The notes under the pieces: model-generated
Seen by the model: only the letters and a program-made list of their open reading frames with translations
The model's database searches: none
What the model was told of the DNA's origin: nothing
DNA from: Brenneria rubrifaciens
Lineage (GTDB): Bacteria; Pseudomonadota; Gammaproteobacteria; Enterobacterales; Enterobacteriaceae
Length of the DNA stretch: 64,000 nt
Reading direction: 5' to 3'
Assembly (NCBI RefSeq): GCF_005484945.1
Contig: NZ_CP034035.1
Span: 1,240,001-1,304,000, forward strand
Position numbers and translations under genes: made by a program
Shown: positions 48,349 through 58,174 of the stretch, piece after piece
How the letters are laid out: the number at the start of each line of letters is the position of its first letter
How positions within the stretch are numbered: the first letter of the stretch is position 1

Positions 48349-49455
48349 ATGAGACTGAATCCCATGAACTCTCTCGATACTCTAAGCAGTAAACCACATC
48401 ACTACATTGAAATTGCTGGTGAAGACCTGCAGTTCCGACAGGTGAATGTCGATGATTTAACTCTTACTGGTAACCAGATTGGCGCTGCGGCGGGTTACAA
48501 ACCCGACCAGTTGCCTGTGATCCTGCAGTTGCTGGCTAACGGTACACTCGAAAGCCTCAGTCCTGGTGAACTCGCTCGTCCGGGGGCTGACAATAATAAA
48601 TTTATTGTTGTTATATCTGACCGGACCTACTTCTTCTCCGTTGATGGGGAACGCTTGGAGTGGCCGTTTAATCAGATCACGGGACACACTGTCCGTAAGC
48701 TTGGAGAGGTCGCAGAAGGAAAGCGTCTATTACTCGAAAAAGAGGATTCCGCTGATGAAGAGATCCAAGGGCATCAGTTTGTTTCGCTTGAGCCAGAAGG
48801 GGTTGAGCGATTCATCAGCCGCGATCCGGTCTGGAAGCTCAATGTGCAGGGTAAAGTTTATTCTTTTGATACCCCCATTATCAGCGTCAGGGATGCCGTT
48901 GTGAGAGCAGGACTAAATCCTGATCAGGCTTGGCATATCTTCTTCAATGTTGAAGGGAGGCCTAAAGAGGAAAAAACTATTAACGACCATCTTGATCTGA
49001 CAACCCCAGGCGTTGAGAAACTGCGTTTGACTCCACGCAATGTTTCAAACGGTGAAGCTGCGGTTGCTCTGCGTCGCGATTTTGAACTTCTCATCAATGA
49101 CGAGAAGTATCTTAATGAGATGGGTTTTCAGTGGGAAACGTGTGTCAATGAACAATCACGCTGGCTCATCATAAACGATTATGTATTGCCTGAAGGCTAC
49201 AACCAAAAACAGATCCAACTCGCTTTACTTATCCCTGAGGGGTATCCCATAAGCCTGTTGGATATGTTTTATGTTTTCCCAGCACTTAAACTATCAAATG
49301 GCGCTGAAATCTCGGCGACTCAAATTGTAGCGGTTATTGATCAGAACACTTTCCAGGGATGGTCTCGCCATCGTCCATGGGATCCGGACACTGACTCCGT
49401 CATTTCACAGCTAGCCATGGCTAACGGATGTTTACTTAAGGAGGTGGGCCTGTGA
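48349..49455 (+). CDS. Multiubiquitin-E2 fusion protein of a bacterial ubiquitin-like system
   Basis: A 368-residue protein that appears to hold three tandem beta-grasp multiubiquitin domains: about 17-80 (HYIEIAGEDLQFRQVNVDDL, TGNQIGAAAGYKPDQ), 85-155 (FIVVISDRTYFFSVDGERLEW, TGHTVRKLGEV) and 161-230 (WKLNVQGKVYSFDTPIISVRD, AVVRAGLNPDQAWH, VEKLRLTPRNV). Residues from about 240 (RRDFELLINDEKYLNEMGFQWE, LPEGYNQKQIQLALLIPEGYP, DMFYVFPALKLSNG, WSRHRPWDPDTDS) fit the prokaryotic E2 family E, an E2-like fold. It overlaps the JAMM-E1 gene by 4 bp. Known family logic: the E1 and E2 would attach the ubiquitin-like unit to targets and the JAMM domain would process it. A role in phage defence is likely by analogy with other bacterial systems. 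Confidence 0.82.
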   Translation: MRLNPMNSLDTLSSKPHHYIEIAGEDLQFRQVNVDDLTLTGNQIGAAAGYKPDQLPVILQLLANGTLESLSPGELARPGADNNKFIVVISDRTYFFSVDGERLEWPFNQITGHTVRKLGEVAEGKRLLLEKEDSADEEIQGHQFVSLEPEGVERFISRDPVWKLNVQGKVYSFDTPIISVRDAVVRAGLNPDQAWHIFFNVEGRPKEEKTINDHLDLTTPGVEKLRLTPRNVSNGEAAVALRRDFELLINDEKYLNEMGFQWETCVNEQSRWLIINDYVLPEGYNQKQIQLALLIPEGYPISLLDMFYVFPALKLSNGAEISATQIVAVIDQNTFQGWSRHRPWDPDTDSVISQLAMANGCLLKEVGL

Positions 49456-50312
49456 GCGTAAACTCAAATATGGTGATACCAGAAAGTATTCACCTGCAGC
49501 TTCATAAACACCTCTTCCCAGGTGACGGCAAGGAATCTGCTGCAATATTGCTCTGTAATCGCAATGAAGGAAGCCGCCTTAAGCTGCTTGTAAAAGAGAT
49601 CATTCAAGTGCCGGACGACGAATGCGAATCACGTAAAAATGATTTCATCTCCTGGCCAGGGCTTTACCTAGAAAAAGCAATTGATGCTGCGGAAACAGCT
49701 TCAATGTCTATCATTTTGGTTCACTCACACCCAGGCGGCCTCTTTGAATTTTCACAGTTTGATGATGCGAGCGATGCCATCACAATTCCTGCTCTTTATC
49801 AGGGTGTCAATGCACTCCATGGTTCTGCAATAATGATACCTGATGGCAGAATACGGGCCCGTTTCTATAGTGAAGGTATCAACGTACAAGACGTAGACCT
49901 TGTCAGTGTACCGGGGGATGACATCTGCCTCTGGCGGCCCGGTGATGAAGTGCCGCAAAAGGAAGTCATTGCATTCACCTCTGGAATGACTTCGTGTTTT
50001 AGTCATCTCACCGCCGCGGTTATAGGCGTTTCAGGTACCGGTTCAATTGTCGCGGAGCAGGTAACCCGCCTGGGTTTTGGTAAAATATTACTCGTTGACG
50101 ATGATCATATTGAAAAGAAGAATCTCAACCGGATCCTGAACGCTACGCAAGAAGATGCCTCACACAATGTATCTAAGGTTGAGATGTTTGCCGTTGCTGT
50201 TAGCAGGATACGTGGAGAAAACGTAGCGACTGCGATCCACAGCTCAATATTAGATAGGGAAGCGGTATTAGCGGTTGCTGATGCTGACGTTATTTTCAGC
50301 TGCGTGGACTGA
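49452..50312 (+). pseudogene. JAMM deubiquitinase-E1 fusion, truncated by IS3-family element
   Basis: Starts at GTG 49452 behind a strong AAGGAGGTG. Residues 1-150 form a JAB/JAMM protease with every metal-site residue: Glu28, HSHP (His91, His93), Ser101 and Asp104. From about 185 an E1/ThiF adenylation domain begins: GVSGTGSIVAEQ (192-203), ILLVDDDHIEKKNLNR and VIFSCVD. At residue 286 the insertion sequence begins and its first bases TGA supply the stop. The rest of the adenylation domain and any catalytic Cys are lost and are not found beyond the element. The conjugation system is therefore probably dead here, although the JAMM part could still fold. Confidence 0.85.
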
Positions 50313-50381
50313 AGTGGCACACTGAATTTGGCCACCTGAACAGAGGTGATATGCTCACCTCAGAACAACACAGGTGCTCCA

Positions 50382-51550
<1,169 letters not shown>

Positions 51551-51558
51551 CCACTTCA

Positions 51559-51740
51559 AACAACCCGCCGGCGCGCAACAGTTCCACACAAGCCGATGAG
51601 AGGCGTGCATGGAGTCGCGCTTCGCGTCCATAGATACGTAGCATGTCGGCATAGTTCCGAATCCATGCCAGGATTGAAGCCAGACGTTCGTCACCAGCGA
51701 AGAAGTAGTCGTCTTGTTGCCGTAGGATCGTGTCTAACAT
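51559..51740 (-). pseudogene. 5' fragment of an unidentified gene, cut by the IS3-family element
   Basis: On the minus strand a strong AAGGAGGA lies 6 bases before ATG 51740, and 60 codons follow (MLDTILRQQDDYFFAGDERL to LHARLSSACVELLRAGGL) before the IS end at 51558; five more codons are read inside the element. It lies 58 bp after the flavin oxidase gene and was evidently the third gene of that operon. I do not recognise the family. Confidence 0.65.
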
Positions 51741-51798
51741 GCGTTTCCTCCTTGGCCCGGTTGGGTACTTGCAGTCGTCATTAGTTGATTAACGTCTT

Positions 51799-53253
51799 TC
51801 ATCGTGAGTCATCTCCCGATTTCCACGTTGCATTCGTTCTCCCGTCGACCCCGCGTTCGGGCTTGCAAGAAGTTTCTGTATCAACAATGCGCGAATCTGC
51901 CATGTAGCGGCTGGGAGCGAGCACACCTTGGGGATCAAGCAGGCGTTTGACTTGTTCGACGATGACGGCGTCAAGTCCTCTGCCCGCGTCGGCGTAATCG
52001 GCGCGTTCATGTCGGGTATCCACCCGGTAGGGCACATAGCCAGCGGTGACTAGTGCAGCAACGATGTGATCGAAAGCCGCATGAGCCGCTGCGGTGCCTT
52101 GCGTGTCGCGGTGGAAAGATATGGCGACTACGAGATCGACAGTGTCATGGTCGAGTACGTTGACGGTTGTACCCGCGCGGATAGTGGTCCCGGTGACTCC
52201 GTCGCGGACGATCTGGATCGCTTTCTCGACGTCGTCTCCTCGCATCGGGACGAAAGGCAAAGCAAAAATCCAGCCGCTGCCATGTTCGTCGGCCTCCTCA
52301 GTGGAGGCGTTCAACGCGTTGCGGACGATAATCTCGCTGCTGCGCGTGTCTCCGTCATAGAGACGCGCGACAGCCGACATCAACGGATCATTGGTAACGA
52401 AGTCATCCGACACTCGTTGTGGGTCGACATCCGCCAGGGTGCGCCACATCACATCAAGCTTTGCTTCAGTAATGGGGACGGGGCCATCAATGCAAGTGTG
52501 GATAGCGATCCGTGCCTCCCGCGCGCCATAGAGTGCACTCGATTCGTGGTCGTAGATTTTTGTGACCCCGCTGAGTACGCCATCGCGCACGAGTTCTCTC
52601 ACGTGGTCGACGACCGTACGAATGGTCCCTGGCTCAACCGTAAAGGTGATAACTTTCCGCCGTGATGGCCGAGGCCGCAGGCGCACGGAGGCAGCAGTCA
52701 CGACGCCAAAATTTGACTGGGTGAACAAGTGGAGGGCCGATGGGCCGAGTCCCAAAGGATTGGCGGCTAGAGACCCAACGCCGGGCCACCATCCGACTGT
52801 ACCTATTCGACCGTCGGGTAGGACAACCTCGATTCCGAGCAAGTCTTGGGTTCGCTGTCCGTGCAATCCAACGCCTCGATCCATGATGTTGCCGATGACT
52901 GAGGTCTTGGCGCTGGATGCCGTACAGTTCAAGTAGCAGCAGCTTCCCAGTAAGGCTGTGCTCAGTTGCTCCTGAGTGACCCCAGCCTCGATGACGGCAT
53001 ACCCTCGATCTTCCGCAATCTCCCGGATCGATTTAAGACGGTACAGACTGATGATATCGGTCACGGGGCCGGGGGTTGAGGCTGAGCCCAGTCCCCAGTT
53101 GTAACCACTGGATACCACTCGCAGCGGTCGCTTCAGACCACTGGAACGAGACTTAATTATTTGTTGAACCTCAAGCACGTCATTGGGCTCAAGAATTTCT
53201 CCCGGTGCGGAGTAGGCGAATTCGCTGACATTGTTGCCCGTTAGGTGACTCAT
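51799..53253 (-). CDS. FAD-linked oxidase (VAO / 4-cresol dehydrogenase type fold)
   Basis: A 484-residue flavoprotein. The N-terminal FAD-binding PCMH domain is visible in PNDVLEVQQIIKS, PLRVVSSGYNWGLGSAS, GYAVIEAGVTQEQLSTAL, SAKTSVIGNIMDRGVGLHGQRTQDLLGIEVVLPDGRIGTVGW (split here by domain position 110-170) and QSNFGVVTAASVRLRPRP. The C-terminal substrate domain ends VEQVKRLLDPQGVLAPSRY, a standard ending of the family. Substrate unknown. Codon choice is GC-rich and unlike the neighbouring enterobacterial genes, suggesting transfer from a high-GC donor. It overlaps the acetyltransferase gene upstream by 4 bp. Confidence 0.85.
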   Translation of the reverse strand: MSHLTGNNVSEFAYSAPGEILEPNDVLEVQQIIKSRSSGLKRPLRVVSSGYNWGLGSASTPGPVTDIISLYRLKSIREIAEDRGYAVIEAGVTQEQLSTALLGSCCYLNCTASSAKTSVIGNIMDRGVGLHGQRTQDLLGIEVVLPDGRIGTVGWWPGVGSLAANPLGLGPSALHLFTQSNFGVVTAASVRLRPRPSRRKVITFTVEPGTIRTVVDHVRELVRDGVLSGVTKIYDHESSALYGAREARIAIHTCIDGPVPITEAKLDVMWRTLADVDPQRVSDDFVTNDPLMSAVARLYDGDTRSSEIIVRNALNASTEEADEHGSGWIFALPFVPMRGDDVEKAIQIVRDGVTGTTIRAGTTVNVLDHDTVDLVVAISFHRDTQGTAAAHAAFDHIVAALVTAGYVPYRVDTRHERADYADAGRGLDAVIVEQVKRLLDPQGVLAPSRYMADSRIVDTETSCKPERGVDGRTNATWKSGDDSR

Positions 53254-53999
53254 GGCTGGTACCTCCAGGCACGGATATGATCATCCTTGAGCGCTACATA
53301 CGAGTGCTCGTCGTCGAAAGACCCATCAGCGTTGCGCAATCGGGAACGGCGAACGGACTCTAAGTGGTACCCTGCCTTGAGTGCGGTAGACACGGAGGCA
53401 GCGTTGCCCGGCTTGATGCCCAGTTCGATTCTCTGGACGCTGAAAGCGTTGAAGACCCACTGAGTAAATAGCCTCAGGGTGTGTGCAGCGTAACCGTTTC
53501 CGCGATAGGCGCTCATCGTCGAGTATCCGACATCCAGAACGCCAGGCGGACCCAGACGACGGACCGACAATGTCGTCAAAGCCACACCGTTGAAATCGCG
53601 ACGCCCGACCAAGAACGTCGAATCTCCGAGTCGCCAGCCCGCATATGCCCCGACGATCCTTGATTCCAGCGCTGCCGAGGAAGCTGGTGGAAAGATAGAG
53701 TGGCGCTGGACCTCGTCGTCAAACTCGTTCGCATACAGGCCGGTAATATCTTCTAGAACCGGATAGGTCAGGACCAAACCATCACCGCATATACAGGACT
53801 CCGACAGACGTGGCAGAAAAGTCTTACGTCCAGTGGAGTCGGATTCTTCGCTTTCAGGAGAAGAGGTCACCCAGCATTGGCCCCCAACGTACCTCCACCC
53901 GTGAGTAATCAACTGCTCGATCTCACGGTGATTACGATAGTCGACTACTCGTGTGCTTAGCTCAGCGTCTGTTTGGACGCGATAGTCCTGCAATGTCAT
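53250..53999 (-). CDS. GNAT family N-acetyltransferase, RimJ/RimL-like
   Basis: A 249-residue protein. The GNAT domain covers about 75-240, with the acetyl-CoA loop in STMSAYRGNGYAAHTLRLF (R-x-x-G-x-A form) and the following VQRIELGIKPGNAASVSTALKAGYHLESVRRSR typical of RimJ/RimL relatives. The first 70 residues are an extra N-terminal region without clear homology. First gene of a minus-strand operon with the flavin oxidase. Possible roles are tailoring or self-protection in a small-molecule pathway; this is inference. Confidence 0.85.
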   Translation of the reverse strand: MTLQDYRVQTDAELSTRVVDYRNHREIEQLITHGWRYVGGQCWVTSSPESEESDSTGRKTFLPRLSESCICGDGLVLTYPVLEDITGLYANEFDDEVQRHSIFPPASSAALESRIVGAYAGWRLGDSTFLVGRRDFNGVALTTLSVRRLGPPGVLDVGYSTMSAYRGNGYAAHTLRLFTQWVFNAFSVQRIELGIKPGNAASVSTALKAGYHLESVRRSRLRNADGSFDDEHSYVALKDDHIRAWRYQP

Positions 54000-54754
54000 T
54001 GGCTTCTCCGATCAACTTGATGTTGTTTCGCAGTACCGGTCCCACCTTTGGTAAAACCAGAGCCCTCATATTTGCTTAGTATTGTACTTTAAAATACAAA
54101 AACAATTTTATTGTACTTTGTAATCCAGAAAAAGCAACGTGTCTGAATCATCCTGACTTTTTGGCGAGTGTTAAGTCGGGGCCGGACGTTGTGCCAGATG
54201 ATATGTAACGAAGGCTGTAGGATTGGGCACTCATAGCTTTGAGGGGGAACTGGACGGCGAGATGTCCTACGCCTCCAGTGATTCTCGTGACTGTAGTCTG
54301 CGCACATGGGGGCAAAGCCGCTGCCTCGACTGCATGAGGTGCCTAAGTCCGGCAACGTGCAATGCAGCGGTAGCTGCACTCTCGAACTCGGATGGCTCGA
54401 CGGCGAAGTTCTGGTCGGAGATCACCTGGTTCTATGCCCAGGGCCCAGGCACTGGAGTATCTTTAAGTCGCCATGCGAGTTTCGACTGTAAGAATCGAGC
54501 CTGTCAGTGCTTACGAGTGTGACCGTCCTGTAGGCATCCGGCCAACACCCCCGCCTAAGCGCCATGAACTCTAAACGTTCCACGATTGAGTGAGGTAAAT
54601 TTGATGTCGATGAGGGCAGTATCGGGCGAGTCTGGTGGCGTCAGCCCAGCATCGAGCCTAATAGACCGTCTGCGTTCTCGCGCGGCCCCTGTTGGATACG
54701 ATCGCTGAGTACGAGTTCTGTATATTACTATACAGAATATGCTAATATCACGTC
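54000..54754. other. Divergent regulatory region between GNAT operon and TetR gene
   Basis: 755 bp without a gene I can support; short open frames here lack ribosome sites and codon bias. Notable is a direct repeat of TATTGTACTTT at 54080-54090 and 54109-54119 (29-bp period) in an AT-rich patch about 80-120 bp upstream of the GNAT start. It may hold the minus-strand promoter and binding sites. The TetR operator lies at the right end. Confidence 0.45.
54716..54737. promoter_or_regulatory. Palindromic operator upstream of tetR-type gene
   Basis: TTCTGTATA (54716-54724), spacer TTAC, TATACAGAA (54729-54737): a perfect 9-bp inverted repeat ending 17 bp before the ATG of the TetR-family gene. Its symmetry and position fit autorepression, and the AT-rich half-sites double as a likely -10 region. 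Confidence 0.75.
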
Positions 54755-55357
54755 ATGGGTAGACCACGTTCATTCGATACAGAGACGGTACTGGACTTTG
54801 CGGCGGCAGAGTTCCGTGTTCATGGTTTCGCTGACACTTCTACAGAGCGGCTGTGCGAAGTCGCTGGCGTGCGCCGTAGCAGTTTGTACAATGCCTTCAC
54901 CTCGAAGGAAGAGCTGTTCGTGCAAGCCCTGCGTCGATACGTCGAAGTCGTAACGCTACGGCAGGAAGCGGTACTCACTAATGCTGAACTTAATGGCGGT
55001 ACGCGGTTGTGGCGGATCGTCGAGATGGTTATTGACGAGGAGCGGGAGGCTCGCAAGGAGGGGCGTGCGGCTGGGTGTATGACTGTGCACACGTTAATGT
55101 CGCCGGATATACGGCTGAGTGATCGCCGGGTGCAAACGATCCTGGACCATGACCTGAATCGCCGTCTTTCTCTCTTGGCTCAGGCCGCGAAAGTTGGGCA
55201 AGCCGACGGCAGCGTGCGCCCCGAATCCTTGCCAGAGGATGTGGCTACACTGATTGTCACCGTGGTCTCGGGCCTGCGGGTGCTCGCCCAGACCGGCGCA
55301 GAACCGGCTCAGTTGCTCAGGATCGCACGAATGAATCTGGGGTCGACGCTGGCCTGA
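54755..55357 (+). CDS. TetR/AcrR family transcriptional regulator
   Basis: A 200-residue protein. The N-terminal helix-turn-helix is clear (GRPRSFDTETVLDFAAAEFRVHGFADTSTERLCEV, then AGVRRSSLYNAFTSKEELFVQAL, about 2-60). The ligand domain contains GCMTVHTLMSPDIR. It is divergent from the acetyltransferase/flavin oxidase operon and GC-rich like it, so it probably came with it and controls it. Own promoter carries a perfect palindrome. Confidence 0.92.
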   Translation: MGRPRSFDTETVLDFAAAEFRVHGFADTSTERLCEVAGVRRSSLYNAFTSKEELFVQALRRYVEVVTLRQEAVLTNAELNGGTRLWRIVEMVIDEEREARKEGRAAGCMTVHTLMSPDIRLSDRRVQTILDHDLNRRLSLLAQAAKVGQADGSVRPESLPEDVATLIVTVVSGLRVLAQTGAEPAQLLRIARMNLGSTLA

Positions 55358-55498
55358 TTACTTTACACCTTGTCACGAATGAACCTCCTGCATAGCCCGC
55401 CCGAGAAAAACCACATTTTTTTGCGCTGCGTGATTTAAGCCAGCTGTCCGTAATAGTTATTTTGGGCCTAACCGGGTCATTACTCAGGCACATATAAA

Positions 55499-55528
55499 AA
55501 GCAGTATCTGATTTGACAGATACTGCTT
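55499..55528 (-). terminator. Terminator of the P4-type integrase gene
   Basis: AAGCAGTATCTG and CAGATACTGCTT form a perfect 12-bp stem with a 6-base loop. Read on the minus strand it is followed by TTTTAT, 33 bp after the integrase stop. Confidence 0.85.
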
Positions 55529-55560
55529 ATATATTATTTATCTGTCACGCCATTATTGAT

Positions 55561-56829
55561 TCAGGCCGCCTGATGGTTATTTTCTTGGCTCCAGATATAC
55601 GGCGGTACATAATTTTCCTTACATGCACCCAGATAATCCGACCACCACTGCATCATCGCTTTGCGGGCTTCAAGATGGGCGGCTTTGTGGATATAGGCCG
55701 CCCGCACGCTATTGCGTTCCTGATGACTCATCTGGCGCTCAACGGCATCTTGCGACCAACGCTCTGACTCCATTAATGCGCTACACGCCATTGCGCGGAA
55801 TCCGTGACCGCAGACATCCTTTTTGGTGTCATAGCCCATTAGTCGCAATGCTTTGTTGACTGTGTTTTCGCACATGGGTTTATACGGGTTATGGTCGCCG
55901 GGAAACACCAGTTCCAGATGGCCTGAAATCGCTTGAATCTGCTTCAGTATATCGATGGCTTGCCTGGACAGCGGCACGATATGCGGCGTACGCATTTTCG
56001 CGCCACGCCCGGAGTAGCGGACGCCGGCAATAGCGTCGCGGGTAGCGGGAATGGTCCAGATTCTGTTTTTGAAATCAATTTCACTCCACCTTGCGAAACG
56101 CAGTTCGCTGGAACGGATAAACAGGTGCAGGGTGAGCAGTACCGCCAGCCGGGTTAACTCCCGGCCTTGCCGATAGCCTTCAATGCGTTCCAGCAATTCC
56201 GGCAGACACTCCAGCGGCAGGGCCGGATAATGGCGCCTGACCGGCGGAGCCGTTACGCCGACCAGATTCAGCGCCGGATTATTTTCCACCCATCCTTGTT
56301 GAACTGCGTAACGCATAATATTGCACAGGTGCTGTCGGGTACGGGACGCCACCTCCAGCAGGCCTTTTTCTTCGATACCTTTCAGCAGGACGGTGAAGTG
56401 CCGGGTTTTGAGTTCCGTTATCGGCTGATGACCCATCGCCGGGAAAACGTGATTGTTCAGGCTGGCAAGCAGGCGGGCGGCATGGTTCTCCGACCATGTT
56501 TTATTGCTTTTATGCCAGCCCAGCGCCACGGTCTTGAAATGCTTAACCGGTGAACGCGCCGCCTGCTCAGCGGCACGCTGTTGCGCCGGGTTGATATTCT
56601 GCGCCAGCATCTTGCGGATGCCATCGCGTTGTTGCCGGGCGTCGGTCAGCGATACATTAGGATAAGCGCCTAAACTGAGGCGGGACTCTTTGCCGTCGAT
56701 ACGATATTTGAGATACCAGAGACGTGAACCGCCTGGATTGATTAAAAGGTACAGGCCGTGAGAATCGGAAACTTTGAAGGGTTTAGCGGATGATTTTAAG
56801 TTGCGGATTTTTGAGTCGTTAAGAGACAT
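55561..56829 (-). CDS. P4-type tyrosine integrase
   Basis: Site-specific recombinase of 422 residues. N-terminal DUF4102 arm-binding domain (LNDSKIRNLKSSAKPFKVSDSHGLYLLINPGGSRLWYLKYR; residues 3-43), SAM-like core-binding domain, and a catalytic domain with Arg239, His342-x-x-Arg345, His369 and nucleophile Tyr379 (AAYIHKA). Complete, so probably active. Its start lies about 160 bp from a 16-bp tRNA-Asn 3'-end sequence, the normal placement of attachment site next to int in tRNA-targeting islands. A decayed copy of its 5' end lies at 35.6-35.9 kb. Confidence 0.95.
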   Translation of the reverse strand: MSLNDSKIRNLKSSAKPFKVSDSHGLYLLINPGGSRLWYLKYRIDGKESRLSLGAYPNVSLTDARQQRDGIRKMLAQNINPAQQRAAEQAARSPVKHFKTVALGWHKSNKTWSENHAARLLASLNNHVFPAMGHQPITELKTRHFTVLLKGIEEKGLLEVASRTRQHLCNIMRYAVQQGWVENNPALNLVGVTAPPVRRHYPALPLECLPELLERIEGYRQGRELTRLAVLLTLHLFIRSSELRFARWSEIDFKNRIWTIPATRDAIAGVRYSGRGAKMRTPHIVPLSRQAIDILKQIQAISGHLELVFPGDHNPYKPMCENTVNKALRLMGYDTKKDVCGHGFRAMACSALMESERWSQDAVERQMSHQERNSVRAAYIHKAAHLEARKAMMQWWSDYLGACKENYVPPYIWSQENNHQAA

Positions 56830-56991
56830 TTGGGGGTCACTCCGTCATCGAACCAACTTGACCCCAAATCTGACCACCATTTTTTCCCGATGCGGAGGGA
56901 AAACTAGAAACGCATCGGGAAGGATTTTCACGCCAACCTGTTGAATCAATGTATAAATAGGGATTCGCAAGGATGCATGAAAACAGGAAAA

Positions 56992-57007
56992 TGGCTCCTC
57001 TGACTGG
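56992..57007 (-). other. tRNA-Asn 3'-end attachment site, right copy
   Basis: Minus-strand CCAGTCAGAGGAGCCA, identical to 35925-35940 and to the end of tRNA-Asn. Sequence identity between the two copies stops exactly at 57007/35940 and extends 33 bp without mismatch on the integrase side, then roughly 300 bp with mismatches. No tRNA body follows. The stretch 57008-57480 is AT-rich with no gene or repeat I can support. Confidence 0.85.
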
Positions 57008-57480
57008 ATGCTGCATCTCATATATCTAGTTGAACTTAAATGAATTTAATTTTTTAAATTGAAATGAAGCCCTCATTAAGGCCCCAAACATTATCGCTGC
57101 TTTGAAATGTGATGTCTGTCATATTTTAGATTGGGATTCTAGTTTCGAAAAATATCAGTTCACTGTATGAACGTAGTGCGTTTTGCTGGTTACCGAGCTT
57201 AACGCCCAAGTCTTATCCGGCGGCCATTTGTGGATGAAACACCTTTGAAGCTTTGTGCTACAGACATTCCCAAAAGTGGAGAGGTATTATGTGAAGTTAT
57301 TTAGCTACAATTAAAATATGATAGGTAGTTCAGTGCCAAATGTAGATATTGGTAAATATCTAAACTCACCTCTCAGCAAAATTCTCTAAATTATATGTTA
57401 TAACATAACATTTTGAATTTATTGACAATTCTTTTTAGTGGATTTATAAGATTATTCTAATTTACGCAGAGGTAGTTATC

Positions 57481-58158
57481 ATGCCATTAATTACATTTAT
57501 AGTACTAGCAAAATCAATTAAACATAAAAAATTTTGCATAGCAGGAAAACGTTTTAGTAATGGGACTATTGGTGAGTGGATACGTCCAGTAAATGCTACT
57601 GACTCGAATAGTGATGCATTAACTTACAATGATATTGAATATTCTAATAACCAGCGCCCTGAACTTTTCCATATTACTTCTTTTAGTTATCTTAAAAAAA
57701 CTCCGCATGAAATTCAATGTGAAAACTACTCAATAGACACGTCCTTTTATTGGAGGAAATCTGGTGTATTTAATAAACTTAATATCAATCAACTTTTAGA
57801 TAACCCACAAAATCTCTGGTATAATAATTTTTCATCATATAATGGTGAAAATGACAGATTCCCTATAGCTTTAGTTAAAAGACCAATGCAATCTCTTTAT
57901 TTTGTCAATGTATGTAATCTTAAGATTCGAGTAAAAAGAGAATGTATTGATTTTGGTAATGATTTAAAGCGATTTAGAGGTTTTTTTACCTATAATGGTA
58001 TTAATTATGGGCTGATTATAACTGATCCAAAAATATACTCTGCCTATGGGCAACAGAAAGAAGACACCTATGATTTTGGTGATTGCTATATTACTTTTAG
58101 TACTGCACCTCATACAGATGAATATTGTTATAAATTTATTACCGCTATTATAAAGTAA
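57481..58158 (+). CDS. Dual OB-fold-like protein of a three-gene cassette
   Basis: A 225-residue protein starting MPLITFIVLAKSIKHKKFCIAGKR followed by GTIGEWIRPV, the KHxxxCIAGK...GEWIRPV signature I associate with the dual OB-containing domain (DuOB) family. Three conserved blocks follow: ELFHITSF, FPIALVKRPMQSLYFVNV and FTYNGINYGLIITDP. No signal peptide or membrane span. It is followed 16 bp later by DUF488 and DUF4326 genes, forming one AT-rich operon. Function unknown; nucleic-acid or nucleotide binding is plausible from the fold. Confidence 0.65.
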   Translation: MPLITFIVLAKSIKHKKFCIAGKRFSNGTIGEWIRPVNATDSNSDALTYNDIEYSNNQRPELFHITSFSYLKKTPHEIQCENYSIDTSFYWRKSGVFNKLNINQLLDNPQNLWYNNFSSYNGENDRFPIALVKRPMQSLYFVNVCNLKIRVKRECIDFGNDLKRFRGFFTYNGINYGLIITDPKIYSAYGQQKEDTYDFGDCYITFSTAPHTDEYCYKFITAIIK

Positions 58159-58174
58159 CTTAATAGGATTAATT

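Noticed and set aside
52066..52936. Long plus-strand frames of 199 and 124 codons opposite the flavin oxidase
   Set aside because: Antisense shadows of a GC-rich gene; translation shows no domain and the minus-strand protein has clear family motifs.
54089..54522. Short open frames of 96-99 codons on both strands in the divergent region
   Set aside because: They overlap each other, lack ribosome sites and homology, and are expected by chance in GC-rich DNA.
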